DNA of 64,000 nucleotides from Acanthaster planci (Eukaryota > Echinodermata > Asteroidea > Valvatida > Acanthasteridae). The position numbers and the translations under genes are program-made. The notes under the pieces were generated by a model. It was not told the origin of the DNA. It did no database searches and worked only from the letters and a program-made list of their open reading frames with translations. Shown here in pieces: positions 1 to 13,000 of this stretch (positions within the stretch are counted from its first letter, which is position 1; each line of letters begins with the position of its first letter). The stretch is taken from contig NW_019091571.1 in assembly GCF_001949145.1 (NCBI RefSeq), positions 207,416 through 271,415 of the forward strand. The letters are read 5' to 3'.

Positions 1-690
1 ACTCGGTCCCAAGTCATCTCGGTCCCAAGTCAACTTGGTCTTTATTAAAGGGAAATATCATTAATTAAAGAGAGATTGCATGACTTTATTTCAAGCCGTA
101 ACATTCAAAACTTTCCAACACAGGGAAATGGCCATAATTTTTCATCTTCCATAACTTTCAGAGTTGCGGATGTCGTCATACCTGGACACCTTTCTTTCCA
201 CTAACCACAGCAAGATAAAAAATATTCACTTCGGATTATGATATCAAACCAAAAATACAAACAGAAGTTGCCCAAATCAAATTGTTTGAGGATCACCAAT
301 GATCCTTGGCAAGTGTTTATTTGCACATTTGTTTGCTTGATTTCCTTCATTGTTGGTGGACGTCTTTAAACGGTATGTTAAAAATTGAATCTTTGCATGT
401 CAATATTATGTAATAAATAACTATGATGAACATGGTCTTAATTATGTGCACTCGGCCGGCACCAAGCGCTCAACAACATTAATTGAAGTGTGCGTGGAAT
501 GATGTCCGGTCCCGGCTTGAGATCTGCCCTACAATTATGTAAATTTCATTTTTTTCACACAGACTGTTGACCTGGGACCGAGTTGTCTTGGGACTGAGTT
601 GACCTGGGACCGAGTTGACTTGGGACCGAGTTGACCTCAGATTGAGTTGACTCGGACCGAGTTGGTTTTGGACCAAGTTGAGTTGAATTC
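1..690. mobile_element. Probable foldback-type element with 16-bp subrepeat inverted ends
   Basis: The window opens inside tandem copies of a unit like ACTCGGTCCCAAGTCA (1-43). The reverse complement of that unit recurs about seven times at 566-690 (TGGGACCGAGTTGACT and variants, 16-bp period). Two arrays in opposite orientation about 520 bp apart are what a foldback transposon looks like, with inverted ends built from short tandem repeats. Sea urchin TU elements are a known precedent for this design. The left end is cut by the window edge, so no target duplication can be checked. The A/T-rich middle shows no coding sequence. Confidence 0.55.
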
Positions 691-960
691 CAGTCTGCGT
701 GATTGTGTGCTCACATTGTGCTTTTAGTCAATCGTGTAGGAAATCTCCAACTTCAATTCCCCAAGGCAAAACATTATTTTTTAGCCAAGCATCAGAAAGA
801 AAAGGAGATTGGCTGATGGCATAATTATTGGGTAATGATGCCATAAGCATAAATCAACAGATCGTGCAAAGATTAAGTAATTGTACAGATCAATCAATCA
901 CGCCCAACTCATATGAACAACAACTAATAAGCAGAATGTGCCGTGTATTCAACATTTAGC

Positions 961-1032
961 GTCCCCTAATGTTAAAAAGCCTCAAAAAAATGCTTTTTCT
1001 GTTTCTCAGGTCTTTGATTGACACAGGCAACC
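961..1032 (+). promoter_or_regulatory. CFAP70: Splice acceptor and 5' leader of CFAP70 first coding exon
   Basis: A pyrimidine-rich tract (TTTTTCTGTTTCTCAG) ends at 1009, 23 bases before the CFAP70 start codon. It is a good 3' splice site, so a non-coding leader exon and the promoter probably lie further upstream, perhaps outside the window. The start itself (AACCATGGC) has a good Kozak context. No TATA box or initiator is claimed; 691-960 holds nothing recognisable. Confidence 0.5.
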
Positions 1033-4000
1033 ATGGCCGATGAGGAGCTCCAGAGACACAGGGCTCCCGAGCCTGTTAACATCACAGTACTACGTGCTAG
1101 ACACCTTGTAAGTTCCAAGGATATAAAGTGCTGTCTGTCTAATAGATGCAATGCACAAGTTTCCCCTTTGTGGGAATGAAGATGAAGACGAAGACTTACG
1201 GAAGTTATGCTTGAGCCGTGTTGCTGCCATTTTCCATGCACAAAGCATGCAGATACTCTTAAAAACTTGTGCACATTCAGATAAAAGTTGTGGCTGTACA
1301 CAATCAATCTTGTAAAGAAGGTAAAGAAATGCTTTCATACTTTAGAGTCCCCATGCATTCATCCCATTGTGTGATTACAATTCAGCAGCAACCAGACATA
1401 CATCCCATACATGTACAAGACTTCCCAGTTTACTGTGAAACTTGGAACGTCTGCGTCCCCCAGCATGGACGTTTGAGAGTGGACGGCTTGAACGATGTAG
1501 GGCCTACTGTCATAGCATGGAATTTATTACAGACATGCCCTCAAGGCTTTTGTCATTACACTACAGTGTCATTACACTGCTAAATCTGTTGACACATTCA
1601 AGATTGTTCTAAAAACTCATCTCTTTCATGAAGCTTTTTCCAACACCTGATTTTCATCTCTGCTTGTGATGGGTATTGTTATTCGCAGTTGAGTATATTT
1701 ATATAGTATCTGCACAATAGAAATGTTCTTTATGATTATTATTACTTTAGAAATCATCCTCTTTCATTTACCCCCACTGAACTTGAAATTCAACTTTAAT
1801 GTGAAACCTTGTAAATATAAGAAAATACCTACATAGAGTTGGCAAATTTACAAGTTTCAGCTTTCTTAATGGGAAAGGTATTCACATCTTTTGAGCAAAA
1901 GAAATCACAGATGATATCCTGAACTTCCTTCCTAAAAAAAGAAAAAGATGGTAAAATGTTTCTTGACCATATAACTTTGCTGTCCACATTCTGGAATGGG
2001 ATATGTCTTGGAAATCAATTCACAAAGTAGATCAACACCTTAAGGCCCAGTATATTGTACAAATTAGGCAGGATAAAGTGAAAGACTTACTGTCAAGGTT
2101 AAACTCCTCATGAGCTAATTCGGTATTTCAAAAAGCCAAGGTCTTTCGGTAGCAAAGCGCGCGCGAGAGTCAGAATATGGCTGCACTGATAGGACAGACT
2201 GTCGCATGCACGTGTAGCTGTTCCTGAATAGCCTTGTACTGAGCATGCTCTGTTGAAATACTGAAATGATTCATTATTAAACTGCTTCTTCTAGAAATGA
2301 CAAAGATCTGTCAAAACCGAACTCCAAATCTGTCTTCAAGGTGACGGAACTTTCTCTTTCTTTTCAACAATTGTAAATGCAAATTACTCTAGTAAACAGT
2401 GCAGTCATTTCAATACTGTTTTGTTTCACTGTTATGATTATTTTCCTTTCCATTCCACAGAGAGGTAGCAAAGGGGATGGCCTGAGCTCCTTGGTCAAGG
2501 TGGAATACGGCAGCAACACCCTGGGTGAGTCGGCCAAAGTAGACTCCACCAGTGAGATCGCCGCCGAGTACAACTTCAACGCTAAGTTTGACTGCGGCTT
2601 TGACGACCCCATAGTCCTGGATGAGATTGCATTCAAGCCAGTTCTAGGTGAGCTGATTTTATTTCCCTGCAGCCTTTATCATCTGATCTATCACTCGGTC
2701 TCTTTTTATTAAAAAGTGTCTGAGCATAGATGTGAGTGCAACTGTACAAGCTGAAAGTATTCAAATTGAATCCCACTTGAAGATCTACAAAGATTCAGAG
2801 ATTTTCGTCGACTCCATTCCAGAATTCAGAAGTAGTGGTTGGTGATAAATTCAATATACTCTAATCTGAAATGTTTCATCCTTCTATCTAAGCTAAAGGT
2901 TGAGATCATTCTCCATTCAATCAATCCTTCTTAATTTCCATCACATCCAACCAAAGTTTGGTATTTTTAGATTGATTTAGAAAACTGGCAGAAAATCCAA
3001 AATGGCCAAGGTGAACCTTGAAGAGGTTACAGATCTGTACCTGTTATGTCCCAGTTTGATAGTAAGTAAAATCTGTGCTCAGTTTAAGGAGGCATATAGG
3101 TTTGTTGTTTCTTTTCATGCCTTTGATTAATCTAGTGACGGTTGTGGAAGTCCTCCCTAAAGAAAAGAAGCAGAAGGAGGAGAAGACAGTCCTGCTAGGG
3201 CAATGTACCGTGGACCTACTCCCCTTGGTCCATGGAGAGACCAAATATAAGAGCACCCTTATAATCCATCCATTGCCGGGGTCTCCACTGGAAAGTATCC
3301 CTGCTGATAGCCCCAAGGTATGGACAAGCCCTCAACAAATCTGTGGAGTTGTCAGGAAGCTACCAATAGCACTGCTGTAGTCAAGTTCGGTCCAAAGTAA
3401 CAGGATGAACAGTGATAAAGGAATATTTGTATATCTTGTGACTTAACTCGAGATGAGGTATGACTCATGATGGACTTGTGATAGACTCAACTATGCCACA
3501 TATAGACATACATGTTCAAGTACTGGAGTGGTTGACTCTATGCTGCATTGCATCGCATGGCATCTGTGGCCAATGCTTGCCTCTCACACTGTGGTCCTGG
3601 GTTCGATTCCCAGCCCAGGCCATATGTGACTAGAGGTGTTCATTGATTCTGTGCTGTGCCACAAGGGTTTTTATCTGTAGGTTTTCCAATTTTCCTCCCT
3701 ACACAGAAATCAACACTTCTTATCTCTGGCTGTGCTCCATAGGCAGATATTGATACTTGGCCTTTCCTGAGATGCCTTTACATGCCTTCAACATTGTAGC
3801 TTGGTGTATTTTATCACACTGCATATTCAAGCATAAATGTGACCCGCTCTGTGAAAATGAGTCTTAAGTCGCCAGAGCCACTTAGGAGTAAAAAGTCCTT
3901 TAGAATAATTTTGCATAGTGTAAATCAGTAGGAACCCACAGCATTTTTCTCCATGGAGTATCCACTTTCATCAGGATGCCAAACTGAGTGATACATCAAA

Positions 4001-7000
4001 ACAAAAAATCAATTTTCTCTTTCCAATACAAATGAAAACTCAAAAAGTGGCTCTGGCAATTTAAGACTCATTTTCACAGAGTGGGTCACATATTGTATGG
4101 AAAGTGAATACATTATGATCAAACAACTTTGAGGTGCAATACATTCTGGAGTGAAAGTTAGCAATTATCCAAAAATTGTAGCATCACAAAGTTACAACCA
4201 CTGGACAAATAAACCCCTAGTATACCAACTAAGAAATAACTGAAACATACGCAAACGTGCATGTCAAACATGTCATTACTGTTTAACCTTGGATTCAACT
4301 GCCTGATGTGTGTACTGTGATGCATATTGTTCCGTGACCCACTTTCAAGATGCTTATCATATTGTGTAAAAGTAACATAAACCTTTTACTCTGAAGGAGC
4401 TTTGAGGTACATATTCTTGTGTCAATCTTCACTTCTGAAGGGAGGGACATTTTAATTGTTGTTTGCTGTAGATCAAGTTCCTAGAAAATCCCTATTATAC
4501 CCATGGCCTCTTCTCCTACTCTGTGGCATTTCAAGGGAAAAATATTGTTCTCCTTCCCTTAGCCTGAGATAGATATTGTAGTGTCCGTCACCGAAGCCTT
4601 GTTGTCCGAGGACCAACTGAAGGAGAGTAACTTACTGACAATAACCGTGGAAGCAGCGTACTCTGTACCAGAGACTTGGAACCCAACTGGCACTCAGTAT
4701 ATGTATAACATCACATTGCCTGTACCCCTGACCAATGAGGTACGTGTGAAATTATCAGTTTATCTGTCGCAAGAAGAACAAGCTGGCATTCCTCTTTACA
4801 GACAGTGTTCCCTGTCGCTTTTTTTTTTATGGTATACAAGCCCTTAAAGAACCACTGTTTGTTCAAGGTGCCTAGCTTCGCTCTATTTTTTTTTCACCTT
4901 TTGTCGCTGGGCATCATGTTTCTCTCTTTTTTTGGTGCTGATATGTATGTTTGTCCAGTGTTCTAGTTCAGCCCATCGAAAAAATAAAACGATGAGACCA
5001 GTCACAAGATGTTGCAAGTAACCCAGGGTGAACAGTGTCCAAGGAACGCTCGTGTTGCAGTTCAATGGAATATGTTATGACTTAAATTCAGACTTGAGGT
5101 CTTGTGATGGTTTTGTAGGGTTTAATCGTGGCCTTGTGTTGGTTTTCTAATGGTCCTATGGAGTCGCGTGATAGTCTGAAGAGGTCTCAACTTCAGTACT
5201 GTTCTAAGCTTGCCATGTGGAACCCACAGAATGGGAGAGTTAGTTCTTGACACATCAAAATAGAGATGAGCAGGCATTTCATCTCAGTAAAATACAATGT
5301 TTTCCGTACGTGTACATGTGTCTCAAATGTTTAAATCATGCATATTTATGACCAACCTGAGTTTTTAGAGGCAAGAATGGGGAGAGGCTGGATTGTCTAG
5401 AGCGCTTATTTGTTCTACCTCTCTAATCCATAGAGAGAATCAACAGTGGTGTTATCGAATGGCATTTTGAAAGCTGCAAATGACAAGGAGCCTCCGTCCA
5501 AGCAGAAGAAGTGGCCTGCCCCAGCTGGGGCTCAAGGTGGCGCCATCTTCATACCAGACAAGTAAGGCTCCCAGAAATTTGGAAGCAAATCCTCAAAGTC
5601 CCCAAAGACACTGAGGCACATCACCTTAACAAAAATGTTTGAAATCACCTCCAATAGTTTTGTTCTACTTATTTTTTTTCTTGCTCTTCTTTGCGGCAAA
5701 TGATTGGACCTCCAACTCCTCTAGCCAATCCTTAGTCGTAATGTTTGGTAGTTATATTGTATTTAAGAGTTACATTGAATGGACAAAGTATGGCAGTTAT
5801 TTTGGCAAACTAAAAATTACTTTTTTTGGAGCATTTTATTTTTAAAAAAATCAGGAAAGCGGCATCAAAACTGTGAAATACATGTACATCAATTGAACTG
5901 TTTTATTGCCTTTAATAAAGCACCTTGCAGTGTCCTACCCTGTTAGGCAATTAACTCCGTGTGGATAATGGTATTTGTTTTATTTCTCTACCTCTGTTGC
6001 AGATTTGTTCAAGCTGTGAGCTACGACGAAGAAGATGGAGAACTGGCTTGCAAAGAGGTAACTATTATTAATCCAACTATTTTTATGAGGAAAAGTAAAT
6101 CTTTGACATGGTGTCTGGCCTGAGACCACACAATCCGCTGGACTGGACTCACACCCTTAACTGCTCACAATATCTCCAAGATTTTGTGTTTAATGCTCTA
6201 GGTTACAAGATTGCTTCTCTCTGTGCATGTACCCTTGTCATCGCCAGAGTTCACAGGAACACAAATTCTTTTCTTAGTATGCATTAAACCGCCTGCACAG
6301 TAGGGTAAAAAAAGCTGAAAAATAACTCGGTCTATCAGGCAGTTTCAGTGCTTATGCAAAGGTGGGCTCTTATATGCCGTGGTTTTCGTACTCATTCAGT
6401 TAAAAGTTGATCTCACCTATTGTTTACCAGTCACGCAGGGCTTAACCATGAAGCATAGATACTGAATTTGTGTGATATATTCTGATTATGCGGTTCTTGA
6501 CCACGGAGGAGCTCCTTTTCCTGTGAGAATTCCAGATTCCAAATTCAAACTTGTGTGTGCGTGCTGTGACCACCTTTCCCCTCTGCCCTTCACAACCCAA
6601 TTTGTGTTTACTGAATGTCATTTGCTGTTGTGTTATAATAAGGACCGTGAGTTTCGGGTTGAAGCCGAGACAGAGAAGAACCGCGTCATTTGGAATTGTG
6701 AGCGCCGTTGTTACATGGAACCGTCCGCCGTTCAGAGGTATATCCCTTGTTTCTCTACTTTAAAGGAGCATGCTTAACCCTAACACTCCTCAGTCCTCCA
6801 ACAGGTGAAGAATTGAGGAGGGTTAGGGTTAATGAGGAAAAAATCTCAACTTATAATACAGTTGTTCAAAAGCATTCAGGATTGTTTGGAATCTTGTCAC
6901 ATTTTATGCTTCAGTATTTCTCTCAACACCCCACCGACAAAAAAAATGTTTTCATTATAACTGCATTTTTAAAATGTATTCCATGATTTAAAAAATCCTG

Positions 7001-10000
7001 TGATGCACTGAAATGTTAAATTTAAGCAGTAGTTTGCTGCGAAAATGACCGTAAAAATGAAGGGAAAAAGCTACACTTTAGATTTGTCGTGTTAAGAAAG
7101 GTAGGACTTCATTAATTTTCTTTAGTTTCATTGCCTGTTCCTTTTTAGATTATGCATATCTTTGCCAAATGATATATTAAATCATCTAGCATCAATAAAT
7201 GTTCTGCCGTTCTTGTTTGAAATGAGTACGCTTGTCACTGCAATCAACAAGAAATTAAACAATTAGGGTTTTGTTTGGGACTTTTTAACAGTTTGCAGAC
7301 AAAGATCGCTCACACCCGACTGTGGCCAGTTGAGCTGATGAGAATGCCTATGCCAACAGCAGCTAAAGCCAAAGGAAAGGTATCACAATCTTAAGTGTCC
7401 TGACTCTCACAAACTTGGACGATAGGATTCTGTCACTGGATTTCTTGACTGCCACATGAGCCATGGGAAGAGAATTATCTGTGTGTTTTGGTGTGCCTCG
7501 ATATTGAAACTTGTGTGCATTTCCAGGGAAAGACAGTTTAATATTCTTATACTTTAACAGTGACACAGTTTCAACAAAGGATTGGAGGTGCAAGCCTATC
7601 CCTATGATCAGAATAAATGTAAATACTGGTTAGCTTAAGACCAAAAAAATCCCCCACAGTGTGAAGCAAAAAATTCAAAAGCCCTATTTTGTGAAAGCTT
7701 AGATTAATGTAAGTTCAATTTTTAAAACTACCAGAAAAGATTGGAAGTGCCTAATATGTAAACGGACATGGCCGTAACATGCCACAGTGGTATGCACCAT
7801 TAATTGAAGATAGGTACACCCATATGTTAATGAAACTTCGGTTGTTTTTTATTTAATTCAGGAAGAGGAGAATCCTATCTTTTTCCATGGTGTTGCTTAT
7901 GTCAACCTGGCACCATTGCTTTATCCAGGAGGTAAGTTAGACGGCTGTGATCAAAGCCATCGGGGTTATAGAAACTTGTAGTCAGGGATTTAAAACATTC
8001 CAACAGTTTTTTGTTGAAACAAGGCTTGTTCGACGGAGAAGATACTGTGGTGCAATGGCCTTCTTGGTGACAGTGACTTGTAGTTTTTATTAGAAGACTC
8101 AAACGGCTCTTGACCTGGGCAGTGACTCATGCCTGATGACCCAAGTGTCACTTTGAGTGACTCGGACTCTTACGTCAGTCATGAACAGTGAGGCAGAGTT
8201 GGTCAGGGGGATTTGGAGTTGATATCAGAATCGTGGTGTTCCACACAGACTTAAGTGTGAAATGCCAAATATTTATTGTTGTCGTCATACCGCCGTTTTA
8301 TTGAATAATTCAGTCAGTTGTTTATTTGCAAAAGAGAGTTGCTACTTTTACGTGGCACTTGGGATGAAGACTTAGACGCAGGACTTGGGTGACTCAAAAC
8401 TGGTTTCAGAGAGCAAATGACAGTTCCCTTTCCTCCTTGAGCGGACATCATTTTTTTCAAGTTTTGCCCATTAAAAACAAACACAAATGGTTGGCAAGTC
8501 AGGGTCTGTCTGTTTCAGTATTGAGACTATTGAAGCAATCCATTTCAGGTTTGGTGACAACTTTAACGTCATCTTTCAAAAGAATGGACTGGTTTCACAT
8601 TTTCATTTCAGGACTTTCCCTTATTTTTGTTTTTCACCACAGTGAACAAGATTCGAGGTGCCTTCAGGGTACATGCTTATTGTGAGACAGAAATGATGGA
8701 GAAGGTATGTTTATGCTTGTAGAAGTTGATTGTCAGTATTTTAAAGTGATGAATTTAGGGCCTCTTGAAACTTACATTATTGATTTCACCATATTGAAGT
8801 CTCCTATTTCAGCAGAAGTACCAGTCAACCAGTTCAGAATTGGCATGACTTATCAAGATGAAGAGTGGCTGTATGCTCAAAAGGGGTATACCAAGTTATT
8901 GCAAAATGCAAGACCAATCTGCTCTGAGTGGGAATAAGTGGGGGCATGTTTCTGCAGGGCAGCATTTTCAAAACTCAATATGATATGATTTTTAAAATTC
9001 TGAAATTCCAACAACTTGTTTCATTTATTTGTAGCTGTATATCATTTTTCTTCAAATTGAAAACCTACCAAACGAACAGAAATTGTCAGTACTCGCTCAG
9101 CATGTCTCACGTCAAGCGATCAAAATGCTGCCCTACAGAAACATGCCCCCCCTTGTTCCCACTCGGAACAAGATTGGTCTTGCATTTTGCAAGAACTTGG
9201 TATACCCCCTTTGAGTGTACAGCCACTCTTCACCTTGATAAGTCATACCAATTCTGAACTTCCTTCAGACGTTGATCAGAAATGCCTGCTTCATTTTTAG
9301 ACCAAGAGGAAGGGTGGACTTGCGGATGAGGCGGCGCGGATGGCAACCTCCATGTACAGGAACGCATCACCGTCCATCAAGACTTCCAAGGCAGGCAAGG
9401 AGGAGAAAGGAGGCAAAGAGAAGGAAAAAGAGAAAGATACCAGTAAGAAGGTGAGAGGAATCGATGTTAATTGGGATAATCAAGACAGTTAAACCAATCC
9501 TGTAAGTTGGAAGAATGTCACGTGAGATGTGTTTCAGATTTGATACAGATTGTTTCATTGCTTTACATACTTTTCAAGGCTGAGATTTCTGGATTTCTCA
9601 AACATCTTTTTTAGGCCCCCAAAAATCTTGATCTCTGGTCAGACCAAAGTTCCAGAATTGATGCGGTGATGCAGGTTGGTTTTTTAGGGGAAGATGGAGT
9701 TGGCTTTTTAAGACTGGCAGTGGACAGGGAAATGTGTGGCATATTTAATCAAAGTGCTCGTCATGCCGCCATTGTTGCTGATCAGCTGGCTGCAACTTTG
9801 TTACCTACCCATGGTCTACTGTTTGTGTTCGACATTAACATTACGCAGTCGTAATGCATCTATCACCGGGTACGAGCTACCCACGAATTAGTCTGGTTAC
9901 TTGAACTTAATGCCCTTCTGACTTGTGGACTTGTGGCCAGGAATCAGTCTACTCATGCACATTCAGGCGATGTGGAAATAGAGGGTGCTGTTTGGAAAAT

Positions 10001-13000
10001 TCTTAGAAAAAAATGGAGAAAAAAATTAACTCGCATGTTCAAAATCGACGCTCGCGCTGACCAGAGACCAACTATTTTTGGGAGGGCTTAATATCAAAAA
10101 GTCTGAGTCTATCATTAAGGTTTTTATGTAAAAGTTGACAAAGAGCGCAAGAAATTGTTTTGTAGGGGTTCCTTTAGTCAAAAACAAATGTATACCATAG
10201 ACCCTTTGATACTGTGAACCCTCAAAACCTCCGGTGATTATTTTATGGGTATTTCATTTTCCCCCAAACTTGCCCCTGACTTTCAGACCCATACAAATAC
10301 TTGCAGAATCAGGAGTGTAAAATTAGAGAAACCACATTAGACGCTGCCGGAAAACAAGCTTCTGGCAAGTGGCATGCAGCACCTGAATTAAATAAACTTT
10401 AAGAATAAAATTAATAATGTAAAGATACACCAACCTGTTAGATATCACAAAAAAAATTGTAGGTTGATGTGGGAAGGAATGCAGAAGTTCTTCAACAACT
10501 GAAGGGCTGTCCCGGTTTAAAAGATTCTTTTTTCTGCTGCAGACGTATGTATAAACGATAAGGTTTCCAGGGAATGTAGGTTGCCAATACAACAAATAGT
10601 TGGCACGACCATTTCATAGGATACACATGTATGCCACCATTATTGTGCATGTTAAACAGGCTGATAAATTGTACTCGCAGAAGCAACCCTGTAAAAAGGG
10701 TGTTCAATCGGCAATTTTACAACCTTACACGCTGCCTTCATAATTACATCATCTCTAAAAGTCCCCATCGTTCTTGTCACCCCAGCCTTCTCAGATGTTG
10801 AAGCCAGGCCAACAAGCCCCCGATGCCATGTCCGAGGTAGAAGCCCCTCCCCAGCAGAACCTGGAAGGTATGCAGTACGACGAGGCTAGGACTTACGTCA
10901 TCCTGGAGTTCACCTTGCAACGATCTATGGTTCCCAAGAGGGCGCCAGAGGAACTGGCCAAAAGGTAAAGTACATTCCTTCTCTCATAAGTCTGATTCCT
11001 TCTCTAATCCTTACAGCAAGTTCAATTAGGAACGTTGACCTAAACGTTGACCAACCGTCATGTGATTTACTGTCTTCTAATACATGCTCGTTGATGATCT
11101 AGGTATGTATAGCCCAGTGGTGGGGGTTTGTAACTCCTGATAAAGGGTCGGGGTTCGAATCCAGTAGTATGGCATATGTCGAGTCCACTGGCAAGTCCCT
11201 TTTTAATATTCCCACTTGCCTCTCTCCTCCCAGAAGTCCAGGAGTGTTTAGGGTAGAGATGGTTGCTGTATTTGATCAGCCATTTGCACCTGAATGGCTA
11301 CACTGAGCTGTCTCCGGTTCATAAGTGACTTTGTCATACACGCCGACGCGCCGTGATTTGTAGGCTCCCATTGGACGATCGCTGAAGTTGCGCGTTAACT
11401 ACCGGTTCCATGGTTCCATGTAAACGGCGATCAATGCATGTAACTCTGTGTGCAGTGCATGTGCAGTGGGCGTGGTTTAAACTGAAGTGACATCACACTA
11501 ACGGACCGTATACTCCCCAGGGAGCCGAGATGGTTTTTAGGTTTTTTTATTGACCCAGTAAGGAGGAATAATGGATACATACACTAACGGATATATCGTA
11601 CAGATATCTTCATTGTTACTTTTTATCCATTAATCTCATCTAATTGGCTGTTTGGTAACACGTTACCAAGGTTTGTTGCATTGCTGTAATTTGAGTATCA
11701 ACTGCATGTATTTTACACTGGGCAGCAAAACTTAAAAGAACCTATGCTTATTTGCTGTCGGGCAGTACAGACATTAGCAACTCTTGGGTGGGGAGACTTT
11801 GATCTAATGCATATTCATGTTATTTTGCATTGACCAATCAGAGTGGCTGAGTACATTCCACCCAGGCCTCTCTTCCCGCGGAGGACCAACGGTGCTCAGC
11901 GAGCCGTCGAAGACTTCCACAAGCAGGTGGCAAGCATTGGCACTATGGTCCTCGAAGAATTCCGGTAATTGTTTGTGGTTGTGAATTTGTTGCATTTTTC
12001 TGTTGCGGACATAAAAGCAGCATTTACATTGGAGTGAAAGTTTACTTGCAAGTTAAATGATCACCACAATTCTTGCTCAGGGCTAGACATTAGTCTGGTA
12101 AATTTGTGGTCATCTAAATACATTGTTTGTTCTTAGATCTGATCTGCATATGGGTGATTCCAGAAATTAGGGTCCAAAAGTGTGGCATTTTTGTGTCCCC
12201 GTTACATCTGACCTTTGTTATTTGACATGAAAATATCACCAGAATTGACTTTAAACTATTACTATTTGTTTGGCAGGTAATTTGCATTAATTCGCCACTT
12301 TAGTAAATTAGAAAATGTGTTCTGAACTTCTAAAATTATATGTCAGATGTGACGGGGACACGAAAAAAATTAGACCCCTAATTTTTGGAATTACTCATAT
12401 CTATGTTGGCCCAAAGGAAAGAGATTGCCATCTTGTTTTAAAATCTGATGTCTCCAAGGTCTTGGAATGGAGTATTTTTCCACATGAAATAGATAATTTG
12501 TCAGTTTCACCCATGTGAGTTTGGCATTAAGATGTAACACACAAGAAATTTATCCATGGTCACGAACAAGTTTATGCCAGTGCGCAGTGACCCATTTCTT
12601 ATTAAGTTTGTTTGTTTATATTGATGAATATCTATGTGTAACACACATAGAAGAACAAATAGGGTGTTGAATGTGAAATCTGGTAAATGGAATTTGTCAC
12701 CAGAGTACAAGCGCACCAGCTTTTTCATGAGTAAGGCAGAGTCAGCACAGGTTTTTGTATGTGTGTTTAAGGAGGAGACAAGATGGTATTTTTGATGGAA
12801 AACTCCATTTTTATTTGAATCTGTAAAGAAATCCTTGTCCCCCGCCCCCAACAAAGGTGGAAGTACTGTTTCTAAAATGCTGACACTTTCATTGTTTGCA
12901 TACCAAATGCCAACATGTCACCGTTAGGGGAGGGATAACCTCTTGCCCCTCCCCTATGCTGGATATGCCACTTGGGATTTTCATTAATTGCATTTGCAGA

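Noticed and set aside
2108-2275. Possible MITE in CFAP70 intron 1
   Set aside because: About 22 bp of weak inverted similarity (TTCGGTATTTCAA against TTCAGTATTTCAA) with no interior match or target duplication.
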